A stretch of DNA of 64,000 bases from Vallitalea pronyensis (GCF_018141445.1 NZ_CP058649.1:4421001-4485000), one strand, 5' to 3'; positions 30,133 to 39,361 are shown, counted from the stretch's first letter. The notes: a model not told the origin generated them from the letters alone. Translations and numbers: made by a program.

Positions 30133-30270
30133 CAACGGGAGGGAGGTATACCATATAGTGTGTTCATAAACGACTTTTGCGGCTTGTTGCCATTCCTTTA
30201 AAACAGCTCCAAGCAACAAACGCAACGAGAGTGCATGAACACACTATATCGTTCACGTAACCTCCCGTTG
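30133..30270. repeat. long inverted-repeat element
   Basis: Two nested perfect arms: CAACGGGAGG (30133-30142) with CCTCCCGTTG (30261-30270), and ATATAGTGTGTTCAT (30153-30167) with its complement at 30235-30249. The core holds a further pairing of TTGCGGCTTGTTG with CAACAAACGCAA. No ORF and no T tail. It fills most of the 486-base gap between the acetyltransferase stop and the ABC-F start; a small stem AACTCG/CGAGTT lies at about 30013-30042. Confidence 0.7.
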
Positions 30271-30374
30271 CCAGTTCTTCCCCTCTTACTAATCAGGGTC
30301 ATAGTAATCTAATAACAACACCTATTGCAAAAAAACACACATTATCCTACAAACTCCTAATTCCTACTTCCATT

Positions 30375-31625
30375 CTATGGCGCTAAGTATTCATCTGCAT
30401 TATACGTTGTCACCTTAGGTAAGATGCTATCAAGCACCTTTATTATCCTCGGTAATTTATAAATATTCTGTTCAACATTCCTCACATCATTAACCCGAAT
30501 TTTTCCATTGTAATATAATGTCTCCGCTGATTTTAATCCACTAAGTAATGGTACAATATCCTCTATAGTACTTGATACAAAACATTCACATGATTTCCTT
30601 ATGATACGACCTGATGGTAACAAAGTATAAAACCCACTATTCTCTTTTATGATGGTATCTTCTATAGCCATACATATAGGTATCTCCGGTTTTTGGATAA
30701 TTAACGCTTCTAAAGCTACTTGAAAATCAACAATCCTCATCATCCTCGTCATACAACTATAAGGTTTCAAACGTTTTTCTGGCCTACCTATGTCTTTTAA
30801 GAATAAATCCAATGGGAAATCTTGAGGTATACTATTTAAGACGTATGTTGATATTTCCTCATCAATATTCAACATATAATGCTTCAAAACATAGAGAGCC
30901 CCAAGGGTTACATACCGAATAGACTCTATCACTATTTCTTGATTATGAATAGCATATATGATATAACCTATGGGTTTACCATCATCATTGTGGGCAACGG
31001 CTAACTTATAATCATCTCGTTTATATTTTATATCTTCATAACAAGGCGGCCATAACATTTCATTATATCGAGAATGCTGCCATAACCATTGATTAATGAA
31101 CTGATAAGCCTGTTTTAATTCGTTATTATCCATTTGTCCCTTAACAACATTACCTGTTTTCTCCAACGCATTTGTTTGGAAAAAATCCCTATCTAACAAA
31201 ATCTTATATTTATCCATAGCAAACTCAAATCCAAACTTCCGATAAAAAGAATCTCGTGAAGGATCTACCAGCATGATAGGAATGTGATGTTCTCTACACC
31301 TCATAGCATCTTCATACATTTGTTTATGTACTAATCCTTGTCTTCGATAGGTAGGTAAGGTAGCTATTCCATCAATATAATGGGCTTTCAACACTTTATT
31401 TCTAATACGCACATCTACATCTAATGTCATATAAGTGGATACAAGCTTGTCCTTATGTAACCATCCATATGTATAATGCCAGAGATCTAATTGAGAAAAA
31501 AACTGTTCACATAATGAATCCTCAAATATTTCGTCTTCTTCAAAAGCTACTTCCCACAGCTTTAATAATTCGTGTTTTTTATCTATATTTAATCGTACTA
31601 ATTCCAATGTCATTCCCCCAATCAT
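30375..31625 (-). CDS. Eis-like GNAT N-acetyltransferase
   Basis: A 416-residue protein of the size and layout of Eis-type acetyltransferases: an N-terminal GNAT fold with the acetyl-CoA loop YRRQGLVHKQM near residue 115 and FYRKFGFEF near 150, a second GNAT-like middle region, and a C-terminal sterol-carrier-like domain from about 310. Eis enzymes acetylate amines such as aminoglycosides or lysine residues; the substrate here is unknown. The ATG overlaps the stop of the upstream hydrolase gene as ATGA, so the two are translationally coupled. An alternative ATG four codons later has GGGGGA directly against it and is less likely. Confidence 0.8.
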   Translation of the reverse strand: MIGGMTLELVRLNIDKKHELLKLWEVAFEEDEIFEDSLCEQFFSQLDLWHYTYGWLHKDKLVSTYMTLDVDVRIRNKVLKAHYIDGIATLPTYRRQGLVHKQMYEDAMRCREHHIPIMLVDPSRDSFYRKFGFEFAMDKYKILLDRDFFQTNALEKTGNVVKGQMDNNELKQAYQFINQWLWQHSRYNEMLWPPCYEDIKYKRDDYKLAVAHNDDGKPIGYIIYAIHNQEIVIESIRYVTLGALYVLKHYMLNIDEEISTYVLNSIPQDFPLDLFLKDIGRPEKRLKPYSCMTRMMRIVDFQVALEALIIQKPEIPICMAIEDTIIKENSGFYTLLPSGRIIRKSCECFVSSTIEDIVPLLSGLKSAETLYYNGKIRVNDVRNVEQNIYKLPRIIKVLDSILPKVTTYNADEYLAP

Positions 31626-32662
31626 GGATTATATCCGTCCTTTATATGTACCTTTTCTAATTGATGCTTTTCCATAAAAGGATACTGATATGACTGTATG
31701 TAATGTATCCCCTCATTATTGTTTGCTTGATAAAAGTGAATAATATCCTCTAACATTTCGTCTTTAATCTCATGTTCTACCCCATTATAGACAACAAATT
31801 GTGCTGGAATATTCAATGCTTCATAAATCTCCTTCGATTTTTCCCATCTCCCCATCAATGGTATACCTAAGAACCTTTTTATTACGTCTCTTTCTTCTTC
31901 ATCATAGGAGTCATCATATGGTAGAGGATCATTATCATCCATATACCCCATATATATATATTGTGCCACATCCCTATACTGACTTAGATTAAATTGTATA
32001 TCTGCGATTTCTTCTATATCATATACACCGATAGGATATATCAGTTTTTCTTCTTCCCAAACATCCCTAGGTAAGATAGGCATATAGCTAATTCCACCAG
32101 ATGCAACAGCTTTTACATATCTTGGATGCAACGCTGCAAATCTATTTACAAAGCTCCCAGATGCAGAGAAACCATGCATAAACACTTTATCTTCAAGGAC
32201 AATTCCTTTATCTCTAAGCTTTTCTTGTGCATCTTTAATCATATTAATTAACTGAAGGTCAATTCTAGATAATTTCCCCTCGTTATTTTTTAAAGTGTCT
32301 CTATCTAGGTCATGTGTATACATTTTCCAATTACTTTTTGGTCTATCAAATACGGGCACTAACAAGGGTGTTTTTAAAGCTTTTGCCATCTTATTACACC
32401 ACTTTGATAACAGTAATCTTTTTGCATCAAGTACATGGTCTTTATGATTATCGCTAGCTCTGCCTCCATTATTAGGTTCAACTAACATATATTTTATTTC
32501 ACTTTGAGCTGCACCTTTAGGTATATATAGATAATATTCATAACTAAAACCTTTTTCTGGATTTGGTTCTATTTTTAGTATTTCTCCTCTACTATTTTTC
32601 ATGTTATATATCATGATTCCAGTGATGATAATCATTAATGTAACAATATATTTCTTTTTCAT
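31622..32662 (-). CDS. exported alpha/beta hydrolase
   Basis: A 346-residue protein with an N-terminal membrane helix or uncleaved signal (MKKKYIVTLMIIITGIMIY), then an alpha/beta hydrolase domain. The nucleophile Ser lies in GFSASG near residue 165, the catalytic His is probably in NGVEHEI near 300, and an acidic residue in between is not certain. The fold resembles poorly characterised secreted esterases (PHB-depolymerase-like). It probably acts outside the membrane. GGAG lies upstream of the ATG. It is coupled to the downstream acetyltransferase gene, so the pair may share a substrate, but nothing more can be said. Confidence 0.75.
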   Translation of the reverse strand: MKKKYIVTLMIIITGIMIYNMKNSRGEILKIEPNPEKGFSYEYYLYIPKGAAQSEIKYMLVEPNNGGRASDNHKDHVLDAKRLLLSKWCNKMAKALKTPLLVPVFDRPKSNWKMYTHDLDRDTLKNNEGKLSRIDLQLINMIKDAQEKLRDKGIVLEDKVFMHGFSASGSFVNRFAALHPRYVKAVASGGISYMPILPRDVWEEEKLIYPIGVYDIEEIADIQFNLSQYRDVAQYIYMGYMDDNDPLPYDDSYDEEERDVIKRFLGIPLMGRWEKSKEIYEALNIPAQFVVYNGVEHEIKDEMLEDIIHFYQANNNEGIHYIQSYQYPFMEKHQLEKVHIKDGYNP

Positions 32663-32984
32663 TGTACATATCTCCTAACATTTTTTATACGATAGACATC
32701 TTCTTATATTCATTTAGTACTGCAATACAAATTTTAAGTTTTCCTTATTCTAACACATCTCTTCTTAGCAAACTTAAAATAATAAAATCGACTATACATT
32801 TTGCTATCTCGTAGATTTACCTATTCCTTTTACATAATAATCATACTAATTATCATCATAGATATGTTTTTATGTATAATATATCCATTATAGGAGATTA
32901 TTTTACCAAAGTCAAAAGTGCTTACGCACAATGTTTTTAATGACATTAAGCACCACCATGGTTGTTTTAATTTGTTTATGAATA
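32663..32984. other. divergent intergenic region
   Basis: AT-rich region between the leftward hydrolase gene and the rightward nitroreductase gene. A TATAAT-like hexamer occurs at about 32875, but no clear second element or operator is visible. Confidence 0.4.
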
Positions 32985-32993
32985 TGCTATAAT
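32985..32993 (+). promoter_or_regulatory. extended -10 promoter of the nitroreductase gene
   Basis: TGCTATAAT (32985-32993), an extended -10 element, 32 bases before the start codon. The -35 region is weak, as is common for this class. Confidence 0.6.
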
Positions 32994-33025
32994 TCAAAAC
33001 ATATATTGATTAAGGAGGTTTAATC

Positions 33026-33793
33026 ATGAATACAATCATTAATACCATTAACAACCGAATATCTTTAAGAAAATATCGTGACCAAGATATTGCAGATAAA
33101 GACTTAGACACCATCATACATAGTGCCATGCGAGCACCAACAGCAGGAAACATGATGCTGTATACTATATTGGTTATTAAAGATCAACATACAAAGGAAC
33201 AATTGGTTAAGAGTTGTGATCATCAGCCTTTCATTGCAAAGGCTCCTGTGGTTTTGGTTTTCTTGGCGGATCATCAACGGTGGTATGATTATTATACATA
33301 CTGTCAAGTAAAAGACTATTGCCGTGATAACGGTATCGACTATGAAGAGCCTTGTGAGGCAGATTTATTATTGGCTGCAAGTGATGCTCTTATTGCTGCT
33401 CAAAATGCTGTCATAGCAGCAGAATCTTTAAATATCGGTTCCTGTTACATTGGTGATATCATGGAAAACTATGAATTCCATCGTGATCTTTTCCATTTAC
33501 CACAATGGACATTCCCTGTTGCCATGTTAACATTAGGGTATTATCCAGAAGATATGCCAAGAACGCCAAGGGAAAGATATGCAAAAGACTATATCGTATT
33601 CAATGAAACCTATAAAAGATTATCCGATGAAGCATTACGTGACATGTTTGCAAAAAACGATAATAAAATAAGTCCAACTAACCACTATCATGCCAATAAT
33701 TTTGGACAATTCATGTATGGAAGAAAAACAGGTGCTGAATTTTCTAAAGAAATGAGGCGTTCTGTCAAAGAAGCTTTAAAAAATTGGAAATGA
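33026..33793 (+). CDS. nitroreductase family (NfsA/FRP-like) flavoprotein
   Basis: A 255-residue FMN-dependent oxidoreductase. The N-terminal RISLRKYRDQDI segment with its Arg residues binds FMN phosphate; RAPTAGNMM and the later AAQNAVIAAESLNIGSCYIGDI region are characteristic of the NfsA/FRP branch. The C-terminal extension (from about 195) wraps the dimer partner in this group. Such enzymes reduce nitro compounds, quinones or flavins with NAD(P)H; the physiological substrate is unknown. AAGGAGG precedes the ATG. The nucleotidyltransferase-like gene follows after 18 bases. Confidence 0.9.
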   Translation: MNTIINTINNRISLRKYRDQDIADKDLDTIIHSAMRAPTAGNMMLYTILVIKDQHTKEQLVKSCDHQPFIAKAPVVLVFLADHQRWYDYYTYCQVKDYCRDNGIDYEEPCEADLLLAASDALIAAQNAVIAAESLNIGSCYIGDIMENYEFHRDLFHLPQWTFPVAMLTLGYYPEDMPRTPRERYAKDYIVFNETYKRLSDEALRDMFAKNDNKISPTNHYHANNFGQFMYGRKTGAEFSKEMRRSVKEALKNWK

Positions 33794-33811
33794 GATAAGA
33801 GGTGAAAAATA

Positions 33812-34363
33812 ATGTTTAATACCTTATCTTATATTGGCGAGAAACTTAATCATGAAGGTGTGGTGTGGGGAGTTGGGGCATCGGTATTACTTCATTATCA
33901 TGGGTTAGTAGAACAACCTAAAGATATTGATATTTTGGTTGCTACAAACGATATAAAGAAAGTAGATAATCTCTTTAAAAACATTGGTATAAAGAGCAAA
34001 CCCTATAAAACAACCACCTATGCTACAGAGTTTTTTTATGAATATATTATAAAAGGGTTTGATGTTGATGTAATGGCAGGGCTTAGAATTAAATGCCAAG
34101 ATGGTGTATTTTCCTACGGTTTCGATGCGTCTTCCATTACGGACAATATAGAAATTAATGGTATCACTATTCCCTTAACCTCTCTAGAAGATTGGTATGT
34201 TATTTACCAACTCATTCCTAATAGACAATCAAAGGTCATGATGATCGAGAATCATTTGTTAGTGCATGGTATTCAAAACCCCACATTGCTAGAAAGATTA
34301 TTACGTGGCTATTTACCAAAAGAGGTTAGGGAAAAAATCCAATGGCTTATGACATGTAATTAA
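33812..34363 (+). CDS. nucleotidyltransferase-fold protein
   Basis: A 183-residue protein with a minimal nucleotidyltransferase signature: WGVGASVLLHYHG near residue 19, then DIDILV (metal-binding acidic pair) near 39-44 and a further acid in DVDVM near 86. This fits the small MNT/AadB-like or AbiEii-like nucleotidyltransferase fold. No toxin-antitoxin partner is adjacent, so an antitoxin or toxin role is not supported. It probably shares the transcript of the nitroreductase gene. Function unknown. Confidence 0.7.
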   Translation: MFNTLSYIGEKLNHEGVVWGVGASVLLHYHGLVEQPKDIDILVATNDIKKVDNLFKNIGIKSKPYKTTTYATEFFYEYIIKGFDVDVMAGLRIKCQDGVFSYGFDASSITDNIEINGITIPLTSLEDWYVIYQLIPNRQSKVMMIENHLLVHGIQNPTLLERLLRGYLPKEVREKIQWLMTCN

Positions 34364-34374
34364 ATCATCATAAT

Positions 34375-34440
34375 AAGACTATCTATCATCGCTTTCTAAT
34401 ATCTAGAAAAGCCACCTGATGAGATAGTCTTTATTTTATT
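34375..34440. terminator. terminator between convergent genes
   Basis: AAGACTATCT (34375-34384) pairs with AGATAGTCTT (34423-34432), followed on the plus strand by TATTTTATTT. The loop is long (38 bases). It ends the nitroreductase operon and lies against the stop of the permease gene. Confidence 0.75.
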
Positions 34441-36370
34441 TCAATATAATCTTTTTATAATAGTTTACAGTCAATACATAATACATAAAGTAAATGACAC
34501 TATAGCCAACCATGGTTATCATAACAGGCATAAGAATCTGAGCATCAAGAAGTGTACTAAAAGCATTAAGTGCAAAGGATGAGTGGACCAGTCCTACGAT
34601 GAGTGGTACGATGAACATCAGCAGCATTTGTTTCTTGATGGACCAGGTAATATCCTGCTTACTGACGCCAATTTTTTTCAAAATAGTGAACCGTTCTTTT
34701 TCTTCATTGGCTTCTGTAATTAATTTGAAGTAGATGATACTTCCTGTAGATAAGAGGAAGACGATGCTTGTAAAAAATGCCGTAAAAGCTAATAAAGCAT
34801 AGGTTTGATTGACAAAACTGTAATCTTCATAATATACTTTTAGCTGAGCATCTTCAGGTATAAGATGTCTTATATCTTGTGCCAGCTGCTGACTGGTTAA
34901 CTGGTTCGTCGTCTTAATACATGTATAGCTGGCAGCATCTGCTCCTAACCGAACATATTCCTGAAATACCGCATCGTTTACAACGATATACTTGGAGCTA
35001 TAGCGACTATAAATAAGCGCTTTTTCTTTTGTATCCATAATCTTCACTTTTCTTTTATGGTTAAAGTTAAGATTAAGTTCAAAAACGCCGCCTTTGGTAT
35101 AATCATAATCATCCAAACCAAAACTTGTATAGACCAATAAACATTCATCTTCTGCCAAAGATATTTGATCGTTTACCATGTTTCGAATAGTCATGGATTC
35201 ATTGTATTGGCTATTGGATAGCACATGATAGAAAAGCTTGTCCGATAACCTCAGTCCTAAGTTACCAAACTTAGGGTCATCTTTCCCTATATATGCTGCA
35301 ACTATTTCTGCCCTTGACATCTTCATACTGCCAATTAACACCGCTTCTTTGCTATTCTTCACAAGTTCCATGACTTCTTTATCCAAGGCATCACCTTTAT
35401 ACCCATACACATAGGTAAAAGGATAATTTGCCTCTGTGGTTTGATTAAAATCATAATAAACGCTATATGCCATACCAAGTGCCGTAATGGTTGTTGCACT
35501 GAGTATGGCGATAGTAGCTAATGTAACGGAATGGTTTCTAATACGATAACCGGTATTGGAGATTGCCAGTAAATTGTTGCCTTTATAATACATTTTCTTT
35601 CTCCGTTTGAGTACTTTTGTAAAGAATTCTAAGAAAAAAATAAATAACCCATAGGTGCCTAAAATAACCGTCATTAAAACAACCAGCATATTAATCAGAA
35701 GAAGACCATTAAACATGTTTTGGGATAACCAGTAACCAAAAGCCACTAGAATAAATGAGATAATGGCAATTAGGGGACGTGTCCTAAAAGGCTTCTCGTT
35801 TCGCTTTGAAGCTGAAAACAATTCAATAAGCTGTATTTTTTTAATGACTCTATAACTGTTAATGGATGCAACAACAAATATAATCATAAAAAATAACACG
35901 GTATCTTTTGCTGCTTCCATTGAGAAAGTAAATTCAACATAGATCATGTGATTTAACATGCGCAATAAAGCCATAATAAATAATTTGGAAAACATGGTTC
36001 CCAGGGCAATGCCAAGTATCAGAGAAATGACAGCAATGATAATATTTTCAATAAAGAGCATGTTGACGACACGTTTCTTTTTCATACCCATAAGGGAATA
36101 GAGCGCAATCTCCTTCTTACGCTTTCTCACAAAAAATGAATTGGAATACCCGATAAATATCAATGCAAACAGTAACACAATACCACCTGTAAAACCAAAT
36201 AACGCAGAAATATTGGTATTGCTTTCGACAACACCTGTTACTTGGGGATTGTATTTAATGGATGCAAAAAGATAATAGACAACCACACTGAATATGGTAG
36301 ACATTAAGTAAATATAATAGTTTTTAAAATTCCTTCTCATGTTGTTGAAAAAGATATTATAATACGTCAT
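34436..36370 (-). CDS. BceB-type ABC transporter permease
   Basis: A 644-residue FtsX-like permease with about ten membrane helices. As in BceB, a large extracellular domain of roughly 200 residues (about 310-520) sits between the seventh and eighth helices, after ALGMAYSVYY and before the helix at LLAFTAFFTSIVFLLS. The cytoplasmic loops (VRKRKKEIALYSLMGMKKKRV) are typical. These transporters free lipid II-cycle intermediates from bound antimicrobial peptides and signal through a BceS-type kinase. The gene overlaps the ATPase gene by 14 bases. The likely kinase and regulator are at 21343-23042. Confidence 0.92.
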   Translation of the reverse strand: MTYYNIFFNNMRRNFKNYYIYLMSTIFSVVVYYLFASIKYNPQVTGVVESNTNISALFGFTGGIVLLFALIFIGYSNSFFVRKRKKEIALYSLMGMKKKRVVNMLFIENIIIAVISLILGIALGTMFSKLFIMALLRMLNHMIYVEFTFSMEAAKDTVLFFMIIFVVASINSYRVIKKIQLIELFSASKRNEKPFRTRPLIAIISFILVAFGYWLSQNMFNGLLLINMLVVLMTVILGTYGLFIFFLEFFTKVLKRRKKMYYKGNNLLAISNTGYRIRNHSVTLATIAILSATTITALGMAYSVYYDFNQTTEANYPFTYVYGYKGDALDKEVMELVKNSKEAVLIGSMKMSRAEIVAAYIGKDDPKFGNLGLRLSDKLFYHVLSNSQYNESMTIRNMVNDQISLAEDECLLVYTSFGLDDYDYTKGGVFELNLNFNHKRKVKIMDTKEKALIYSRYSSKYIVVNDAVFQEYVRLGADAASYTCIKTTNQLTSQQLAQDIRHLIPEDAQLKVYYEDYSFVNQTYALLAFTAFFTSIVFLLSTGSIIYFKLITEANEEKERFTILKKIGVSKQDITWSIKKQMLLMFIVPLIVGLVHSSFALNAFSTLLDAQILMPVMITMVGYSVIYFMYYVLTVNYYKKIILK

Positions 36371-37121
36371 TTAAGTCTCCCCCCAACATGGCCAATACAT
36401 CAATAATCCGGTTATAAAATGCTTTACGCTCCCCACTACTCATCAATTCCGAATAGATACTACCGTCTTTGATAAATAAAATTCGGTCACAATAGCTGGC
36501 GGCAAATGGGTCATGGGTTACCATGAGGATGGTACTGCTTAGTTCTTTGTTCAACTTTTTCATGCATACCAGTAGTTCCTTGGATGATTTAGAATCCAGT
36601 GCACCCGTTGGTTCATCTGCTAAAACCATTCTTGGGTTGTTAATAATGGCTCGTGCAGCTGCAGTTCTCTGCTTCTGCCCACCTGATATCTCATATGGAA
36701 ACTTATGGGTAATATCATCAATGCCTAAAATGCGTACAACATCATTTACTTTTTCCTTAATCTGCTTAACATGTATTCTTGAAATGGCTAAGGGCAGCAC
36801 AATGTTTTCTTCTACAGTTAACGTATCTAATAGATTAAAATCTTGAAAGATAAACCCTAATTCTTTTCGACGAAAATCAGACAGAGCATTCTCTTTTAGC
36901 GTACCGATATCTTTATCTTCATAGATAATGGTACCTGCTGTTGTCTTATCAATGGTGGAAATCACATTCAATAATGTACTTTTACCCGATCCTGAAGGTC
37001 CCATAATACCTACAAATTCACCTTTATTGATGTCAAAATTCACGTTGGAAAGGGCCACTGTTTTATTGGATTTTGACCCATATATCTTTGTCACATTCTT
37101 TACTTGGATAATCGGTTTCAT
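36357..37121 (-). CDS. BceA-type ABC transporter ATPase
   Basis: A 254-residue ABC ATPase of the MacB/LolD/BceA type: Walker A GPSGSGKST near residue 40, Q-loop FIFQDFNLLD, signature SGGQKQR, Walker B VLADEPTGALD, and switch His in MVTHDP. It pairs with the overlapping BceB-type permease to form a peptide-resistance transporter at the cytoplasmic membrane. AGGAGG stands upstream of the ATG. A BceR-like box lies about 130 bases before the start and a TATAAT box at 37193-37198 on the minus strand with a poor -35 element, as expected for an activated promoter. Confidence 0.94.
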   Translation of the reverse strand: MKPIIQVKNVTKIYGSKSNKTVALSNVNFDINKGEFVGIMGPSGSGKSTLLNVISTIDKTTAGTIIYEDKDIGTLKENALSDFRRKELGFIFQDFNLLDTLTVEENIVLPLAISRIHVKQIKEKVNDVVRILGIDDITHKFPYEISGGQKQRTAAARAIINNPRMVLADEPTGALDSKSSKELLVCMKKLNKELSSTILMVTHDPFAASYCDRILFIKDGSIYSELMSSGERKAFYNRIIDVLAMLGGDLNDVL

Positions 37122-37192
37122 GTTCTTCCTCCTAGACTCTCCACCCTAACGAACAAATAATACATCCTTTGGCTATGTATAGCGATAAACAT

Positions 37193-37221
37193 ATTATAAT
37201 AGATACTTTATCTTTTAGCCA
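37193..37221 (-). promoter_or_regulatory. activator-dependent promoter of the BceAB-type operon
   Basis: Minus strand TATAAT at 37193-37198 is consensus, while the element 17 bases upstream is TGGCTA, a weak -35. This fits a promoter that needs the response regulator bound at 37252-37265. Confidence 0.55.
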
Positions 37222-37251
37222 TCTATTTGCCTTACAAAAATTTGCTTAACC

Positions 37252-37265
37252 TTACACGCATGTAA
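37252..37265. promoter_or_regulatory. BceR-like operator TTACA-N4-TGTAA
   Basis: TTACACGCATGTAA matches the inverted repeat TNACA-N4-TGTNA known for BceR-like regulators. It is 54 bases upstream of the -10 box. A second half-like TTACA lies at about 37232-37236. This links the transporter to the regulator gene 14 kb away. Confidence 0.7.
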
Positions 37266-37355
37266 GCTATTGATGCATACCATTGGGGTGCGTCGTCCAC
37301 CATTTTAGCAATGTAGAACTACATGCTAATAGAATACCTCATTATATTACAGATT

Positions 37356-37552
37356 ATAAAAAAATGGGGCTGCCTCATCAAAGGAATTTGTTGGCTAGAA
37401 GTTTCTGGAAACTATAAGAGGTTAAGCTTTTCAGACCCCTAAACGTCCATGTTTAGAGGGTCTGCGCTTCGCCGTCCATGGCTGCGCTTTTCGCTTAACC
37501 TCTTATAGTTTCCTATGATATTGACGTTATTTTACTTTGATGAAACAGCCCC
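37356..37552 (-). terminator. ilvB terminator split by an inserted hairpin element
   Basis: On the minus strand the arm complementary to 37535-37552 pairs with the arm 37366-37383 (18 positions with two mismatches), followed by a seven-T run. These are the two arms of a normal terminator, but 151 bases lie between them, most of them taken by the repeat element at 37407-37513. Confidence 0.6.
37407..37513. repeat. multi-hairpin repeat, family I copy A
   Basis: Outer arms GGAAACTATAAGAGGTTAAGC-type (37407-37427 with 37493-37513, perfect 21 bp). Inside, hairpin 1 has stem CAGACCC/GGGTCTG around TAAACGTCCATGTTTA (37440-37455); hairpin 2 has stem GCGC/GCGC around GCCGTCCATGGC (37471-37482). Loops are shared with copy B, stems are not. 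Confidence 0.75.
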
Positions 37553-37616
37553 GTTTGGTATTATACTTTAGTGATTAAATGGTAATCAATGCTCTTTCTA
37601 ATACATGATACGATAG

Positions 37617-39278
37617 TTATCCTTCCGTAATAAGAGCATCAATGGATTCTCCTGGTGCAACCATAGGAAATACTTTCTCATCTTCATGAATCTTACAATG
37701 AACGAGCACTGGTCCTTCTTGTGCTAAAGCTTTTTGCAGTATGTCCTCTACTTGATCAATATGGCTAATCTCGTAACCTTTCATACCAAAATCCTCAGCT
37801 AACCCAATAAAGTTGGTTTGATGGTTAAGGTTCGTAGAAGCATATCGCTTATCAAAAAACAGGGTCTGCCATTGGCGTACCATACCAAGTACATTATTAT
37901 CAATAAGCAGTATCATAACAGGCAGTTTATAATTGACAAGGGTAGCACATTCAATAAGATTCATCTTAAAACAGCCATCACCAGCTATATTAATAACCCG
38001 TTTGGTTGGATTACCTATCTGAGCACCTATAGCTGCTCCTAGTCCATAACCCATGGTTCCTAATCCGCCTGATGTTAGGAACTCCTTTGGTTGGTTGAAG
38101 GTAAAATGTTGTGCTGTCCACATCTGATGCTGCCCTACTTCTGTGGATATAATGGTCTCATCGTCTGTGAGTTCATCCAACTTGCCTATGATGGTGGAAG
38201 CTGTTAATGTATGCTTATCATAAGTCATCGGGTACTTCTCTTTATAAGCTACCACGTCATTGATCCAACTGCTTCGATCTATTTTCTTCACTTTTTTATT
38301 CAAGGCATTTAATGTTTCTTTTATATCCCCTACAATATAATGATCCGTGACAACATTCTTATTCACTTCTGCTGGGTCCACATCGATATGCAATATCTTC
38401 GCATGCTTTGCAAATTTCTCTACATTGCTCACAACACGATCACTGAATCTTGCGCCTATGGCAAGGATAAGATCACTTTTTGTAATGCTGACATTGGATG
38501 TCTTGGTACCATGCATGCCAATCATACCGGTAAACTGTTTATGTGTTCCTGGAAAACCACCAAGACCCATAAGACTCGATGCAACAGGTGCTCCTATCTT
38601 CTCTGCTAATTCAAGTAATGCATCCGATGCTTCTGAACGTACCACACCGCCGCCTATATAAATAAAAGGTTTTTCACATGCCTCTATTAAGTCAACGGCA
38701 CCCTGAAGCCGTTCTTCTGTTATCCCCTCTCTAGACCTTATGATTTCTTTTGGTTCCTTCGGGATATACTCAGCCTCATTCATGGATACATCCTTGGGAA
38801 TATCAATAAGAACAGGTCCTGGCCGCCCCTCTTTTGCGATATAAAAAGCTTCTCTTATGGTATCTGCTAATCGATTTACATCCTTGACAATATAATTATG
38901 CTTTGTAATGGGTGCTGTTATACCTGTGATATCCACCTCTTGAAAACTATCTTTACCCAGTAAATGAACAGGTACATTACCTGTTATGACCACCATTGGT
39001 ACAGAATCCATGTAGGCAGTGGCTATGCCTGTAACCAAATTGGTGGCACCAGGTCCTGATGTGGCTATACATACACCAACCTTACCTGTTGATCTGGCAT
39101 AGCCATCTGCGGCATGGGAAGCCCCTTGCTCGTGAGCAGTTAGAATATGGTTAATAGCCTTATCACCATAGAGCACATCATATATATGAATAACATTAGC
39201 TCCTGGATAACCAAATATCGTATCTACCTTGTGTTCTTTTAAACATTCAACAACAATCTTAGCACCTGTTAATAACAT
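37617..39278 (-). CDS. ilvB: acetolactate synthase, catalytic subunit
   Basis: A 553-residue thiamine-diphosphate enzyme that condenses pyruvate (or pyruvate and 2-oxobutyrate) in branched-chain amino acid synthesis. The catalytic Glu is in AHEQGASHAADGYAR near residue 50, the FAD-associated middle domain is present, and the cofactor motif runs from GDGCFKMN to IDNN at about 430-460. I chose the ATG at 39278, with AAGGAG nine bases upstream; upstream ATGs overlap or precede that site. A T-box riboswitch controls it. No ilvN regulatory subunit, ilvC or leuA is next to it, which is unusual; these may be elsewhere. A valine-linked fermentation or acetoin role is less likely given the T-box. Confidence 0.93.
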   Translation of the reverse strand: MLLTGAKIVVECLKEHKVDTIFGYPGANVIHIYDVLYGDKAINHILTAHEQGASHAADGYARSTGKVGVCIATSGPGATNLVTGIATAYMDSVPMVVITGNVPVHLLGKDSFQEVDITGITAPITKHNYIVKDVNRLADTIREAFYIAKEGRPGPVLIDIPKDVSMNEAEYIPKEPKEIIRSREGITEERLQGAVDLIEACEKPFIYIGGGVVRSEASDALLELAEKIGAPVASSLMGLGGFPGTHKQFTGMIGMHGTKTSNVSITKSDLILAIGARFSDRVVSNVEKFAKHAKILHIDVDPAEVNKNVVTDHYIVGDIKETLNALNKKVKKIDRSSWINDVVAYKEKYPMTYDKHTLTASTIIGKLDELTDDETIISTEVGQHQMWTAQHFTFNQPKEFLTSGGLGTMGYGLGAAIGAQIGNPTKRVINIAGDGCFKMNLIECATLVNYKLPVMILLIDNNVLGMVRQWQTLFFDKRYASTNLNHQTNFIGLAEDFGMKGYEISHIDQVEDILQKALAQEGPVLVHCKIHEDEKVFPMVAPGESIDALITEG

Positions 39279-39361
39279 ACTGATCATCTCCTTTTTTATA
39301 TACAACAACATCTACAATTAGTATTCCCTTTAACATGCCATTACCAACTAACAAAGGGTAC

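Noticed and set aside
33812..34363. Nucleotidyltransferase-like gene as part of a toxin-antitoxin or abortive infection system
   Set aside because: The neighbouring genes are a nitroreductase and a convergent transporter; no HEPN, AbiEi or other partner is present.
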